NCBI GenBank assembly: GCA_029834535.1
Contig: JAQMWT010000442.1
Coordinates: forward strand, 1 to 28,483
Reading direction: 5' to 3'
DNA from: Chrysophaeum taylorii
Lineage: Eukaryota > Sar > Pelagophyceae > Pelagomonadales > Pelagomonadaceae
DNA: 28,483 bases
Position numbers and translations under genes: made by a program. The notes below the pieces were generated by a model. That model was not told where the DNA came from. It saw only the letters and a program-made list of their open reading frames with translations, and searched no databases. Shown piece after piece: positions 1 to 8,122 of the stretch (positions are counted from its first letter, which is position 1; each line of letters starts with the position of its first letter).

Positions 1-16
1 ACCTCATCACCATCGG

Positions 17-357
17 TTGCCTGGACCTGGTACACTTACGTTTATAGTTGGTCATATTTATAGACGACGAGACGGGCCGAAGTTCGCAACGACTTTAGGC
101 GTGGATGGAATGGCTGATGTCTCCTATATTTGTCGTGGGATGGTCGAAAAACTGAAGGATAGCATGAAATCCTTGACCGGGGCGATCTTCCAGTCGAGCG
201 CACCCTGTACGGGTCAGGATTGAACAAGACGACTATCCACAAATGGGTCGCATTGCGGATTGCGCTTGCGGACGACGGCCGTTCAGTTGTTGCTATTGTG
301 GCCGATACTAGTCATCTATTTTGCTGGGAGCGCGCGATAGGGTGTTGGGAGCCATAG
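17..357 (+). pseudogene. Retropepsin (aspartic protease) domain of the Ty3/gypsy element, frameshifted
   Basis: The first frame (17-223) has a retropepsin-like layout: a beta-strand segment, then VDGMADVSYI followed by a helix-like RGMVEKLK. The family expects Asp-Thr/Ser-Gly-Ala where this copy has Asp-Gly-Met-Ala, so the catalytic triad is not intact. The similarity continues in another frame from about 205 to the stop at 355-357, where a protease-like strand pattern (LYGSGLNKTTIHKW, then RIALADDG) follows. The frame change near 205 fits the loss of one base. The assignment rests on pattern and on position just before the pol spacer of a gypsy element. There is no start codon issue to settle because the real start lies in gag, off the left edge. 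Confidence 0.6.
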
Positions 358-1217
358 TGGACTACCCGCGAAATCGCATTGCGTTTCTCCGCACACAAGT
401 CGTTTATGGGCGCAAGAAGTTAAAGGTGCAGGATCGACGAGTCGTTCTCCGATTTTGACGTTCAGAACAACTTATGACGAGCGCAATCCGTGGTAGTTCA
501 GGTTTATGGGCAACAGCACCATGCGATGCAAAAAGCCTGAGCACGCACCGAGTCTACGCTCGCTTGTGCAAGATTGAAGACCTCCAGCGTCCACCGCCGA
601 AACGAGCGGGAGCTTCGACGACTTGGGAGTCCCAGTTACGCCTTCTCAAAGTTCGAACAGCGATGCCTATGAAGTGATAGCCTATGCTGCGCGCACGATG
701 AAGGTCGAGCCTGGGCGCACCTACCTCGTTGCTACGTCCTTCTGGGTACGAGCAACGCAACTCGAGGTGAATGTGTTCTTCTCCTGAGGATCATGATAAG
801 TTCGCAGCTCGAGTGGCGATATCCTCTACCCAGGATGCGCCGACCGTGATTACTCAAGGTGAAGTCCTTGCTTTTGGCGATATTGTTCGTTTTGATGACG
901 AGCTGAATGATGAGACGGTCGACGATTTAACGAAGGATGGTGAAGCCGAATCTAACAAGGCTAACCTATCATTCACTGTTTCGGTCGCAAGCCATCTGAC
1001 TCAAGGCGATGCGGCTCCCGAACCGATGCTTTTGAGCTCGGTGCAGAAGGCGTCTCCTTCTGCCGATCAGAAGAAGAATTCTCGTCGAGAATCGCTCGGT
1101 GACGACGATTTCGACCGACGAACTGACGAGGAGGAAAAGAAATGCCGAGAAGTTACAGAAGGCGAGATTCGCCGAAGGTTTGAAATTGGGTGCCGATCAC
1201 GTATCGCAAGGTTGTGA
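358..1217 (+). pseudogene. Protease-methyltransferase spacer region of the Ty3/gypsy polyprotein
   Basis: Coding-like text continues in several frames. One block lies at about 360-461. Another at about 590-787 ends with a strand-rich stretch (VEPGRTYLVATSFWV). A third at 771-1217 has ISSTQDAPTVITQGEVLAFG. This 'EPG...LVA...V...G.V.A' arrangement resembles the beta-rich linker found between protease and RT in many Ty3/gypsy polyproteins. The part after about 890 is acidic and low in complexity (DDELNDETVDDL and a later DEEEKK stretch), as expected of a flexible linker into the methyltransferase. Changes of frame near 358, 461-590 and 785 and the shift near 1195 break continuity. No catalytic role is visible. 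Confidence 0.5.
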
Positions 1218-2173
1218 TGCTCTTTAGCGGCGCCGGAGGAAGTACTTTAGGACTGCAACGAGCGAACGAGTTGTGCGGGATGTCGTTTCGAGTCGTCCTT
1301 GCTCTTGACTCTTCAACAGCTGCCAACAAGGTTCATCAGAAGAATTTTCCAAAGATACCTGTGGTTCAGCACACGCTCTGCGGACGATATGGCTCGACCC
1401 TCCGATTGATCAAGGCGTATTTGCCTGAAGCGGAATGGTCATCGTCGATGTGTATAGCGTCTCCACCCTGCGTTCTTTCAGCACTCTGCAACTTGACATC
1501 CAGAGATGTTGGCAGGGGTGTTACGGCCACTAACTGGACGATGAAGCTGTGCAAAATGGCTGGCTTCATGATGTGGCTGATCGAACAGGAGGCGTCCATT
1601 ATTTCTTATATAGCGCGCTTACACCCTTACGTGTACGTCGTCAATTTTCATGATATCACGCCCACTCTGATGAGCTCTCGCGTGCGATTGTTGGTTTCCA
1701 GTCACCCACTGCACTTGCAAGAGGCTCCGAAGACATGTGTGAACATGCAACAAAAATTTGCTGCAGCTTTAGGTTATGCTCATGAACGCCACCTGCTCCA
1801 GCTGAATAATCTTGGCTCGTCCCGAGAAGCAACAGATACGGCTTACACCGTTACGCGAGTTCCTCTTCGTTTGGGACCGCATCGCTCGGACACTCAGCCT
1901 TTGACTCTCGAGATGACGGCCGAGTTGCTCACGATGCCGGTGGACCATGATTGGGCTAGCTTGTCTAAGACAGATTCGTTCAAACATTTAGCGTCTGTCG
2001 TCCCTCCAGACACTCTTGCGATTTTAGCAGTCGATCTGCACAACTCCGTGACCAGAGGTTTCCGCCAAAGTGGCGAAGTCCTGCCGACCGCGTTGAGCCC
2101 GACAGATCGATCCTTGCAGCAGTATTTGCGAATTTCCGACACCCCCTTCGTCACGTACAGATTCCGCTGTTAA
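1190..2173 (+). CDS. C5-cytosine DNA methyltransferase domain inside the Ty3/gypsy pol region
   Basis: This 327-residue frame shows the motifs of C5-cytosine methyltransferases in order. Motif I is FSGAGGSTLGL (12-22, SAM binding). Motif II is VVLALD followed by the typical NFP (35-54). Motif IV is SPPC (91-94), with the catalytic Cys94 encoded at 1469-1471; the usual following Gln is Val. WLIEQ (129-133) may replace motif VI ENV and keeps the Glu. SSRVRLL (162-168) stands for motif VIII. TAYTVT (218-222) and a C-terminal LASVVPP (267-273) correspond to motifs IX-X, where IGNAVPP is usual. The family transfers methyl from SAM to cytosine in DNA. The frame opens without a convincing ATG, so it is a polyprotein segment, and shifts separate it from both neighbours. 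Several motif residues are altered, so activity of this copy is uncertain. Confidence 0.85.
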   Translation: MPITYRKVVMLFSGAGGSTLGLQRANELCGMSFRVVLALDSSTAANKVHQKNFPKIPVVQHTLCGRYGSTLRLIKAYLPEAEWSSSMCIASPPCVLSALCNLTSRDVGRGVTATNWTMKLCKMAGFMMWLIEQEASIISYIARLHPYVYVVNFHDITPTLMSSRVRLLVSSHPLHLQEAPKTCVNMQQKFAAALGYAHERHLLQLNNLGSSREATDTAYTVTRVPLRLGPHRSDTQPLTLEMTAELLTMPVDHDWASLSKTDSFKHLASVVPPDTLAILAVDLHNSVTRGFRQSGEVLPTALSPTDRSLQQYLRISDTPFVTYRFRC

Positions 2174-2719
2174 ATACGCGTACTCGTGTCGTTAAGTGGG
2201 TGTCAAAAGATGATCTCCAGGATCCCACGAAATGGGAACCGCCAGAAGTCCCTATGCTTCCGCTTCCAACAGATGCGCCGGGGACGGCTCATGCTTTTCT
2301 GCTGCCCCCCGACAATCAAAAGTGGACGTTCCGCCGGATCCTGAACCTGAACAGGAGCCGAAGTAAGGAGCGAGCCGAATGTGCGCGTCAAAGGTGAAAA
2401 GATCAATAAGAGCCACCCTGAGGTGAGGTTCAAATACGAAGAAAAGTTCGATGTGCCATGGAAGGATGCGCCGCGCGACGCGGACGGTGTACCGTTACCG
2501 CAGACTCCGGAGCACGTCAAGGACAATGATGCGATGAAAGTCGTAACTCCGACGAAGGAAGAAGTCGAAAAGGCTGTTCGAGAACTGGGAATTCCCGACA
2601 ACCCGCATCTGGATGAGGATGCGAAGATGATGTTGAGCCACTGCGTGCAATACGCGTGGGCCTTTTTTGATCCGATTATGAGACCCGTGGACTCGCCACC
2701 GGTTTCTCTACGATTTTAA
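2174..2719 (+). pseudogene. Methyltransferase-RT linker and RT N-terminal part, two frames, in-frame TAA
   Basis: After the methyltransferase the coding text resumes one frame lower (about 2161-2397, with DDLQDPTKWEPPEVP) and then moves to the frame of RT at about 2381. The 2381-2719 block (KYEEKFDVPWKDAP and later TKEEVEKAVRELGIP) is charged and helix-rich. It runs in phase with RT but ends at a TAA at 2717-2719, only a few codons before the recognisable RT text (AVDLRQLN). The section where RT normally has its fingers and the 'W..P.V.V.KKDG' segment is missing or unrecognisable. I read this as a linker plus a damaged RT N-terminus. Confidence 0.55.
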
Positions 2720-2731
2720 GACGCAAACCCA

Positions 2732-3925
2732 TTGCGTGCTGCAGTTGACTTGCGTCAGCTCAATGATCAGCTGGTCAATGACAGTTGGCCGAATATTCGT
2801 CAAGATGATGCTTTGGCTTTTCTTGCCATGCGCCGTTGGCGGACGTGCATTGATATTCGATGGGGTTATCATAACCTACGTTTGGACGCCGCCGCTCAGG
2901 ACGCCGTTACGATGGTTAGTCCACATGGAGCCCATAGTTTCTTGCGCTTGCCTCTGGGAGTAAAAACAGCAGGAGCTCGCTTCTGTAAGCAGATGGCTAG
3001 CGATTTGTCCACATGGATGTATAAGGACTTGGTCGCGTTTGTCGACGATATTGTGATGGGATCGGATGAACTCCACCGACATTTACAAGTCTTGATTCAA
3101 GTACTGTGCCATTTAGCGCAGCGAGGATATAGTGGACGAACTTCGAAGTTCCACCTCCTCAAAGATGAAATCGAGTTTTTGGGACACATTTCGACTCCGG
3201 AAGGCTTGAAGCCGAATCCCAAGACGTTAGAAGCGTTGCAGCAGATGCCGATTCCCGGTACGTTGCCGAACACGTCCCCGAAGACCCAGATTCGATCTTT
3301 CATCGGCATGAGCAACTATTGCCGCCGATATGTGAAGAATTATTCGAAGATTGTGGAGCCGCTGAGGCGATTGTGTCTTGAAGGCGTTAAGTTTGAGTGG
3401 ACGCCTGAGTGCCAAAAGGCATGGGACACGATCATCGAAGCTTTGGTGGACTCTCGCGAAGTTTATCATCCTGACTACGATCTTCCTTTTCAGATCCGCT
3501 CGGATGCTTCCAAGGATGGTCTGGGCGCGTATCTTTTTCAGCTCGTGGAAGTCAAGGACGAAACCGGCAAGGTGACACGAGAGGAACGAGTAATTGAGTA
3601 TTGGAGCCGAGCTGTGCCGAAAGAGATGCGGAACTATGAGCCTCGCCGGCTAGAGCTACTGGCAGTTATTCTTTCTCTTGAGCACTTCCGCTCTTATATC
3701 GAAGGTCACAAGACGATCCTTGAAACGGATCATCGCAACTTGACGTTTTTACGAAAGGCGAAGCAATCGTCTGGGCAGTTGGCTCGATGGGCGATGCGGC
3801 TCGCCAATTTTGATCCTGAATTGGGTTACAAACCAGGAAAGTCGCCGGGAATGAGTATCCCTGACATCTCCCTCGCAATCCTATCGATCATGTCATCGAG
3901 ACGGGTGAGTTTGGTGAACCCTTGA
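2732..3925 (+). CDS. Ty3/gypsy reverse transcriptase and RNase H
   Basis: The enzyme copies element RNA into DNA (RT) and removes the RNA strand (RNase H). RT motifs are CIDIRWGYHNL (39-49, motif A, Asp41), LPLGVKTAGARFCK (73-86, motif B) and FVDDIV (103-108, catalytic Asp105-Asp106). The thumb/connection region (SFIGMSNYCRRYVKNYS, 189-205) is typical of Ty3/gypsy. RNase H carboxylates are visible as Asp258 (RSDAS), Glu308 (RRLELLAV) and Asp333 (LETDHRNL). At residue about 377, just after the PGK segment, the frame breaks: the conserved 'PD.LSRNP' ending continues one frame lower from about 3865. This fits a one-base deletion near 3862-3864. The last residues of the printed frame are therefore not authentic. 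An in-frame TAA at 2717 lies just upstream. Confidence 0.9.
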   Translation: MRAAVDLRQLNDQLVNDSWPNIRQDDALAFLAMRRWRTCIDIRWGYHNLRLDAAAQDAVTMVSPHGAHSFLRLPLGVKTAGARFCKQMASDLSTWMYKDLVAFVDDIVMGSDELHRHLQVLIQVLCHLAQRGYSGRTSKFHLLKDEIEFLGHISTPEGLKPNPKTLEALQQMPIPGTLPNTSPKTQIRSFIGMSNYCRRYVKNYSKIVEPLRRLCLEGVKFEWTPECQKAWDTIIEALVDSREVYHPDYDLPFQIRSDASKDGLGAYLFQLVEVKDETGKVTREERVIEYWSRAVPKEMRNYEPRRLELLAVILSLEHFRSYIEGHKTILETDHRNLTFLRKAKQSSGQLARWAMRLANFDPELGYKPGKSPGMSIPDISLAILSIMSSRRVSLVNP

Positions 3926-4337
3926 ACCACGCGTATCTAGTGTGCCAAGAACTTCCTCGCCCTGTCGATGATGAAGGAGTACCTTTACCTGGGTGCTATG
4001 TCATTCTGTCGTTTGTTACGACTGAGTTACCTGTGGAGGAAGAAGAAGAGGATCTCGATGATCCGATACAATTGGTCACGTCTCATGCTACGAGACAACG
4101 TCAGAAGCAACGTCTGCAGACCCGACCTAGTATTTTCCGTGATGTCGATGATTACCAAGAGTACATCGACAAGAACGCGGATAATTTGACTTTGGAGGAG
4201 ATAGCCAAAGAGCAGATCACTGATGCTGCTTGCGAGGACATTCGTTATCGCATGGCTCAGGGCCATTCTCTTCGTCGGCACGGAGCCAATTATCGCTATC
4301 AAGTGGTGAAAGGAGTTCTCTACCGTGCCGCACCTGA
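3865..4337 (+). pseudogene. RNase H end and integrase N-terminal linker of the Ty3/gypsy element
   Basis: The frame entered after the shift near 3862 starts with HLPRNPID, the conserved tail after RNase H in Ty3/gypsy. It continues through an acidic stretch (VEEEEEDLDDP) and then DDYQEYIDKNADNL and VVKGVLYR. The last element is the short strand that normally precedes the integrase zinc finger. A TGA at 4348-4350 ends this frame, but the text has already moved to the integrase frame at about 4338, again fitting the loss of one base. An apparent TTG-initiated ORF at 3922 in this frame is not a separate gene. It belongs to the polyprotein. Confidence 0.7.
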
Positions 4338-5906
4338 CTTGCACCCGTGATAGTCGCACCCCGAACTTTACGGACGCGCATCATCCGATTGTACCATGAC
4401 ACACCTCTCAATGGTGGTCACATGGGTCGTCAAAGTACAGTGCAGTCGATACTTGAACGTTTTTGGTGGCCCCACATGTCTAATGAGGTGGGTGCTTATA
4501 TTGCTGGTCGCATAGTGTGCAAGAAAGCTCGTACGCCTGAACCAAAGAGACCAGGTCTTCTTCAGCAACCGGTGTATGATGGTGATTGCGCCGTGCTTTG
4601 TATGGATTTGTTCGGACCTTTGCCTAGTGCTGGTCCCGAGACATATCTGATCATCTTTTTTGATCCATTTTCTCATTTCTTGATTCTTGACGTACTACAC
4701 CATAAGACTGCTGAGTCAATCCTCGAGTCTTTTGTCGCGAGTATATTACTCAAAGGTTATCTACCTCAGAGGATTCGTACCGACAATGGGAAAGAGTTCG
4801 TCAGCAAATTGATGGAAGAGTTTTGTCATCTCTTCAATGTTCGGTGTAGTACCACGATTCCGTATCATGCTCAGGCTAATCCTGCGGAAAGGGTCAGCCG
4901 CTTTATCAAGGCTTTCCTTCGAGCGTGTCTTCAAAACCGCAAGATCACAGACTGGCCCGAATTCGCGGAGTACATTGCTTTTTGCTACAATCGTAAGTTT
5001 ATTCCGGGAACTCAGATCTCACCTTTCATGCTTCGTCTCAACCGGCAGCCTCTATTGCCCACAGATTATACGATCATGGATCTTGATGTCCGCCGCCTGC
5101 CGAAAACTCGCTCCGATGTTGTGGCAGAGACTCGCGAGAGGTTGATATTCTATACCGCTACGGTGAACGAAGCTCGCGAGAAGGATCTTCGTAAACAACG
5201 TCTCGCTTACAATGCGGGCCATGTCGATGTGGAGTATGAAGAAGGTTCACATGTTCTGCTCTACATCCCTTTTCTTCAGAACAAGCTTCGACCGGAATGG
5301 CGCGGTCCATTCGTTATTTTGGAGCGCTTGTCTCCAGTCACTTACAGGGTTGAGTCTCTTGATTCTCCTCCTGAACGCCGTTGTGTTCATGTCAGTCAGA
5401 TCACCCCTGTGATGGTTTCTCCAGTGGTCGATCGAGCTGTGCCCAAACCCAAGGAGACATTTCGGGATGATTACAAGCACGGTAAGTTCGTTGTCTTTCG
5501 GATTCCAGATAACAAACTGTCCGACTGGCGAAAGAAGATTTACGTAGCTGAAGTTTATGAGCCCTATGATTTTGTGAATGATCGACTCGCTCTGCATTTT
5601 TATGCTGATCTTGGTCCCCATGACAAGGTTGCTTATTACAAGCCCACCTCACATCTCTATACTCGCAAGCTTAAGCCGGAATACAAGGACGTGGACGGTC
5701 GCAGTTTCACCGACAAGACCAACGTCAACAACAGTACCACTCCTTGTGTCACCGACTTCGCCCCGCATGAGATCGATGTGTTGATTCCCAAGTTCACTTT
5801 GCGTAGTGGACGCGTTCCCGAACCTGTCGTTGAACGTGTCTACAAGAAGATTCGTTCCCGAGATGCTCATTCAGCCAAGGCTCGTGATTCTCACCGGACT
5901 CGCTGA
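4338..5906 (+). CDS. Ty3/gypsy integrase with GPF/SH3-like and extra C-terminal domain
   Basis: Integrase inserts element cDNA into host DNA. Numbering from the GTG at 4347, the N-terminal zinc finger keeps His17, His25 and Cys58, but its first Cys is replaced (AGRIVCKK), so zinc binding is doubtful. The catalytic core has Asp87 (CMDLFGP), Asp146 (RTDNGKEF) and Glu181 (ANPAERVSRF). The Asp146-Glu181 spacing is one residue shorter than the usual D-D35-E. A C-terminal SH3-like segment follows (LRPEWRGPFVIL). After residue about 375 comes a further strand-rich domain (GKFVVFRIPDNKLSDWR, then LALHFYADLG, YTRKLKPEYKD) of the kind that follows integrase in some Ty3/gypsy lineages. I do not recognise a canonical chromodomain. 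The frame is open for 519 codons, the best preserved part of the element. Confidence 0.88.
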   Translation, partial: LAPVIVAPRTLRTRIIRLYHDTPLNGGHMGRQSTVQSILERFWWPHMSNEVGAYIAGRIVCKKARTPEPKRPGLLQQPVYDGDCAVLCMDLFGPLPSAGPETYLIIFFDPFSHFLILDVLHHKTAESILESFVASILLKGYLPQRIRTDNGKEFVSKLMEEFCHLFNVRCSTTIPYHAQANPAERVSRFIKAFLRACLQNRKITDWPEFAEYIAFCYNRKFIPGTQISPFMLRLNRQPLLPTDYTIMDLDVRRLPKTRSDVVAETRERLIFYTATVNEAREKDLRKQRLAYNAGHVDVEYEEGSHVLLYIPFLQNKLRPEWRGPFVILERLSPVTYRVESLDSPPERRCVHVSQITPVMVSPVVDRAVPKPKETFRDDYKHGKFVVFRIPDNKLSDWRKKIYVAEVYEPYDFVNDRLALHFYADLGPHDKVAYYKPTSHLYTRKLKPEYKDVDGRSFTDKTNVNNSTTPCVTDFAPHEIDVLIPKFTLRSGRVPEPVVERVYKKIRSRDAHSAKARDSHRTR

Positions 5907-6485
5907 GGGCAGCTCGTATTCTCACCAGAGGAGTCTTGTGGCGGCAACTCCTGACCGCTAAGGCTTACCCTCCCTTCTCGCGGCTTGATGCCCGTTCAAA
6001 AGGACGCCTTTTCCTACTTTCCTAGTGACATCATACCTCTCCCTCGTGAGAAGCGTATCTTGCAGCATTCTCGTAGCATTCTTGCTATCATATACCATCT
6101 CTCCATCTTGTTGAGAGGCTTGGTGAGCGCGAGCAAGGTGTGTGGCGAGCATATCCGACCCCGAGTCCGAGTTTTCCTCGTTCAGTGAGGTCTAGGACGA
6201 GTCGGTGAGTACCCCCTTTGTCACCCGGGGGTCGGGAGTGGTTTTTCTGTGCCGCCGCCATAATCCCTGTGGACCTGCTTGTGCGGAGGCGTCATCTCCG
6301 CTAACAGAACCAGAGGTTTTGGCTGGTTTGGTGGTTGGTTTGGTTGCATTGCTCAGGTTGATCCGCGTTCGCCTGGTTGGTTGGGTTAGATTTTCTAGGG
6401 TCAAAAAATTTTGGTTAGTTAGATTTTCTGGGATCGCAGTTTTTCGGGACGTTGGAACGGCCACCTAGTCGGAACGGCTCGGCTA
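5907..6485 (+). other. Non-coding stretch: likely 3' LTR of the Ty3/gypsy element and promoter of the next gene
   Basis: No supported gene is present. The first half is moderately AT-rich and should contain the polypurine tract and 3' LTR. A possible LTR runs from TGTGGCGGCAAC (about 5938) to a CA near 6184, but the matching 5' LTR is outside the window, so the ends cannot be confirmed. From 6318 to 6430 the strand is rich in G and T, with repeated TTGGTTGG/GGTTTGG words and two copies of TTAGATTTTCT (about 6387 and 6421). The remainder up to 6485 would serve as upstream region of the GDPD-like gene. Confidence 0.4.
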
Positions 6486-7478
6486 ATGACGGTAAGCCAG
6501 ACACGCATGCCACGGAGGAGAAGAAGAAGAGGCCCAACGGCGGGTGCGGCGGCGGCGCTTTTTGTGGTGATAATAATTTGCTACTATGCGATGGGTTGGC
6601 GCAAAGCGTCGTCCCACCGGTCCCGCGCCAAGGCTTCGGTCGCGGGCAGACGACACCGGCGTACGCTGCGTGCACTCGACGACGTGCGGTGGCACCCAGA
6701 AGACACGCTCGTGATCGCTCACCGGGCTTGCCACGCCACCTTTCCCGAAAATTCTGCCGAGGCAATAGCGGCCTGCGCCTCCGAGGGCGCTGTCCTAGCA
6801 GAAGTCGATCTCGACATGACTCGCGACGGCGTCGTCGTTCTGATGCGCGACAGCTCGCCCAAACGAACGACCACTAGCGCGCGCGCGAACAGGACCCGGA
6901 CCATGCTCTACAGAGATATCGCTGCCCTACGCCTCGTGGACGCCAGGAGAAACCCAACGGAATTCCGGGTTCCAACGCTCGGTATGGCGATCCGGGCCGC
7001 GCGCGACTCGGGCACCGTTCTCTGGCTCGACACCAAAAAAAGTCTCTTTAGGGACTTTTTGCTCGCGAGCCGCGTTCGCGACATCATTCGCCGCCATCGC
7101 GCCTGGCCTCATGTCGTCCTCTCGAGCCTCGACCTCCGCAAAGGATACCAACGCAAACCCCCGCGGCACTACCTCGCCGCGAATAATGCGTTGGCCGACT
7201 TCGACGCGGCAAAACCCGAGCTCCGCAAATCCTCCGCCAACGCCTGGGCCCCGAAACACCCGCTCAGAACTAACGCCTCGGCCCTCTGCCGCCTCCGCGA
7301 CCTCGCAGGTATCGGCCCCGTCCTCAACGTCCTCAAGGAGGAACGCGCCGCCGCCGCCGCTGCCCATGACGCCGCCTCCCCATTCTACAAGGACCTCGCG
7401 ACCCGAGCCTGCGTCCGCTTCCTCGTCACCGAGTACCCGCGAGCAGCCTGCGCCCAACTCAACTCCTCCTTCTGTTGA
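6486..7478 (+). CDS. Glycerophosphodiester phosphodiesterase-like membrane-anchored protein, catalytic His missing
   Basis: A 330-residue protein. An Arg-rich N-terminus (9-15) precedes one hydrophobic segment (19-37), giving a signal-anchor; the GDPD-like domain would then face the lumen or exterior. The GDPD signature begins at VIAHR (76-80) with PENS (87-90), then AEVDLDMTRDGVVVL (105-119). His79, Glu106 and Asp108 match the general acid/base and metal ligands. Where the family has the second catalytic His-Asp ('HD..L.RTT') this protein has Arg121-Asp122 followed by RTTTS. The usual HRG is HRA. It is therefore either a pseudoenzyme or has altered chemistry. Active members hydrolyse glycerophosphodiesters to glycerol-3-phosphate and an alcohol. 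ATG 6486 is the first Met; ATG 6507 is an alternative that keeps the anchor. The C-terminal third matches the barrel poorly and contains an Ala run (about 288-293). Confidence 0.8.
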   Translation: MTVSQTRMPRRRRRRGPTAGAAAALFVVIIICYYAMGWRKASSHRSRAKASVAGRRHRRTLRALDDVRWHPEDTLVIAHRACHATFPENSAEAIAACASEGAVLAEVDLDMTRDGVVVLMRDSSPKRTTTSARANRTRTMLYRDIAALRLVDARRNPTEFRVPTLGMAIRAARDSGTVLWLDTKKSLFRDFLLASRVRDIIRRHRAWPHVVLSSLDLRKGYQRKPPRHYLAANNALADFDAAKPELRKSSANAWAPKHPLRTNASALCRLRDLAGIGPVLNVLKEERAAAAAAHDAASPFYKDLATRACVRFLVTEYPRAACAQLNSSFC

Positions 7479-8122
7479 GTAGTAAGACGGTTTTTGTTGG
7501 AAGGATGATTTCTCCATGTGCGCCAAAGTTGCGCGCTTGGTGGACGTTTCGCGCTATGAACCGGACTTCCCCCCAAAGTTGATGCAGCGGCGGTGGCTTC
7601 TTATTTCGTAGATGGATGGATACCTGAGGTTGTTACGTTGACGGACGTGCGAGACCACCCTCGTCGGTCTACTTCTCTGTCGTCGTCGTCGTCGTCGTCG
7701 TCGATCCCTTTCCTTGGTAACCTTCTTACTGAAAGACTACTTTTTTTTCATGTCTCGTTCTGACGAGCGAGCGAGCTTCCTTGATGCCAATCGCAGCAAC
7801 GACTCTAGTATTGATCACCCCACGCAGGAGCTACAATTCTCGAAATCGCTGTGCGGCATAGTCCCGGCCCTGGGTATTTCTCCCCGCGCATGCCAGTGAT
7901 GGGGTCGTAGCCATAATAGACTATGCCGTAAAACAACACCCTGCGGTTACAACCACGAGGCAGTACGAGGCAGTACTGCCCCGTGGTACAACATCGACAA
8001 CACCCCTCATTCCAACGGACGGAACTCCGTAGCAGCTGTTGAATAATCAACGAACCTCAACAGTCTCCACAGCAGGGTGTTGTTTGTTAACACGAAACGC
8101 AACCTTCTTTGCGAGATTTGAG
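7479..8122. other. Intergenic stretch with microsatellite and small palindrome
   Basis: I see no supported gene here. It holds a (CGT)n run of about eight units (about 7679-7703), a T8 run near 7741, and a 10-bp direct duplication (GAGGCAGTAC) at about 7961-7980. The second copy overlaps a perfect 12-bp palindrome, GGCAGTACTGCC. These look like slippage products. The region presumably contains the 3' UTR of the GDPD-like gene and the upstream region of the next small gene. Confidence 0.5.
7679..7703 (+). repeat. (CGT)n microsatellite
   Basis: About eight perfect CGT units. The same triplet, in either orientation, recurs at 8339-8362, about 10405-10420, about 11590-11607 and 20985-21016, inside and outside genes. 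Confidence 0.9.

Larger units (their letters stand above)
1..5906 (+). mobile_element. Ty3/gypsy LTR retrotransposon carrying a C5-DNA methyltransferase, decayed, left end outside window
   Basis: Domain order on the plus strand is retropepsin, spacer, cytosine-C5 methyltransferase, spacer, reverse transcriptase, RNase H, integrase. RT followed by RNase H and then integrase is diagnostic of Ty3/gypsy. Gag and the 5' LTR lie beyond the left edge. The coding frame changes near 205, 358, 461-590, 785, 1195, 2165, 2385, 3862 and 4337, and an in-frame TAA sits at 2717, so this copy should not make a complete polyprotein unless some breaks are assembly errors. Most shifts fit the loss of one base. 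The methyltransferase between protease and RT is the unusual cargo; such cargo is known from charophyte Ty3/gypsy and dinoflagellate copia elements. Base composition is visibly less GC-rich than the host genes from 6486 on. Confidence 0.9.
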
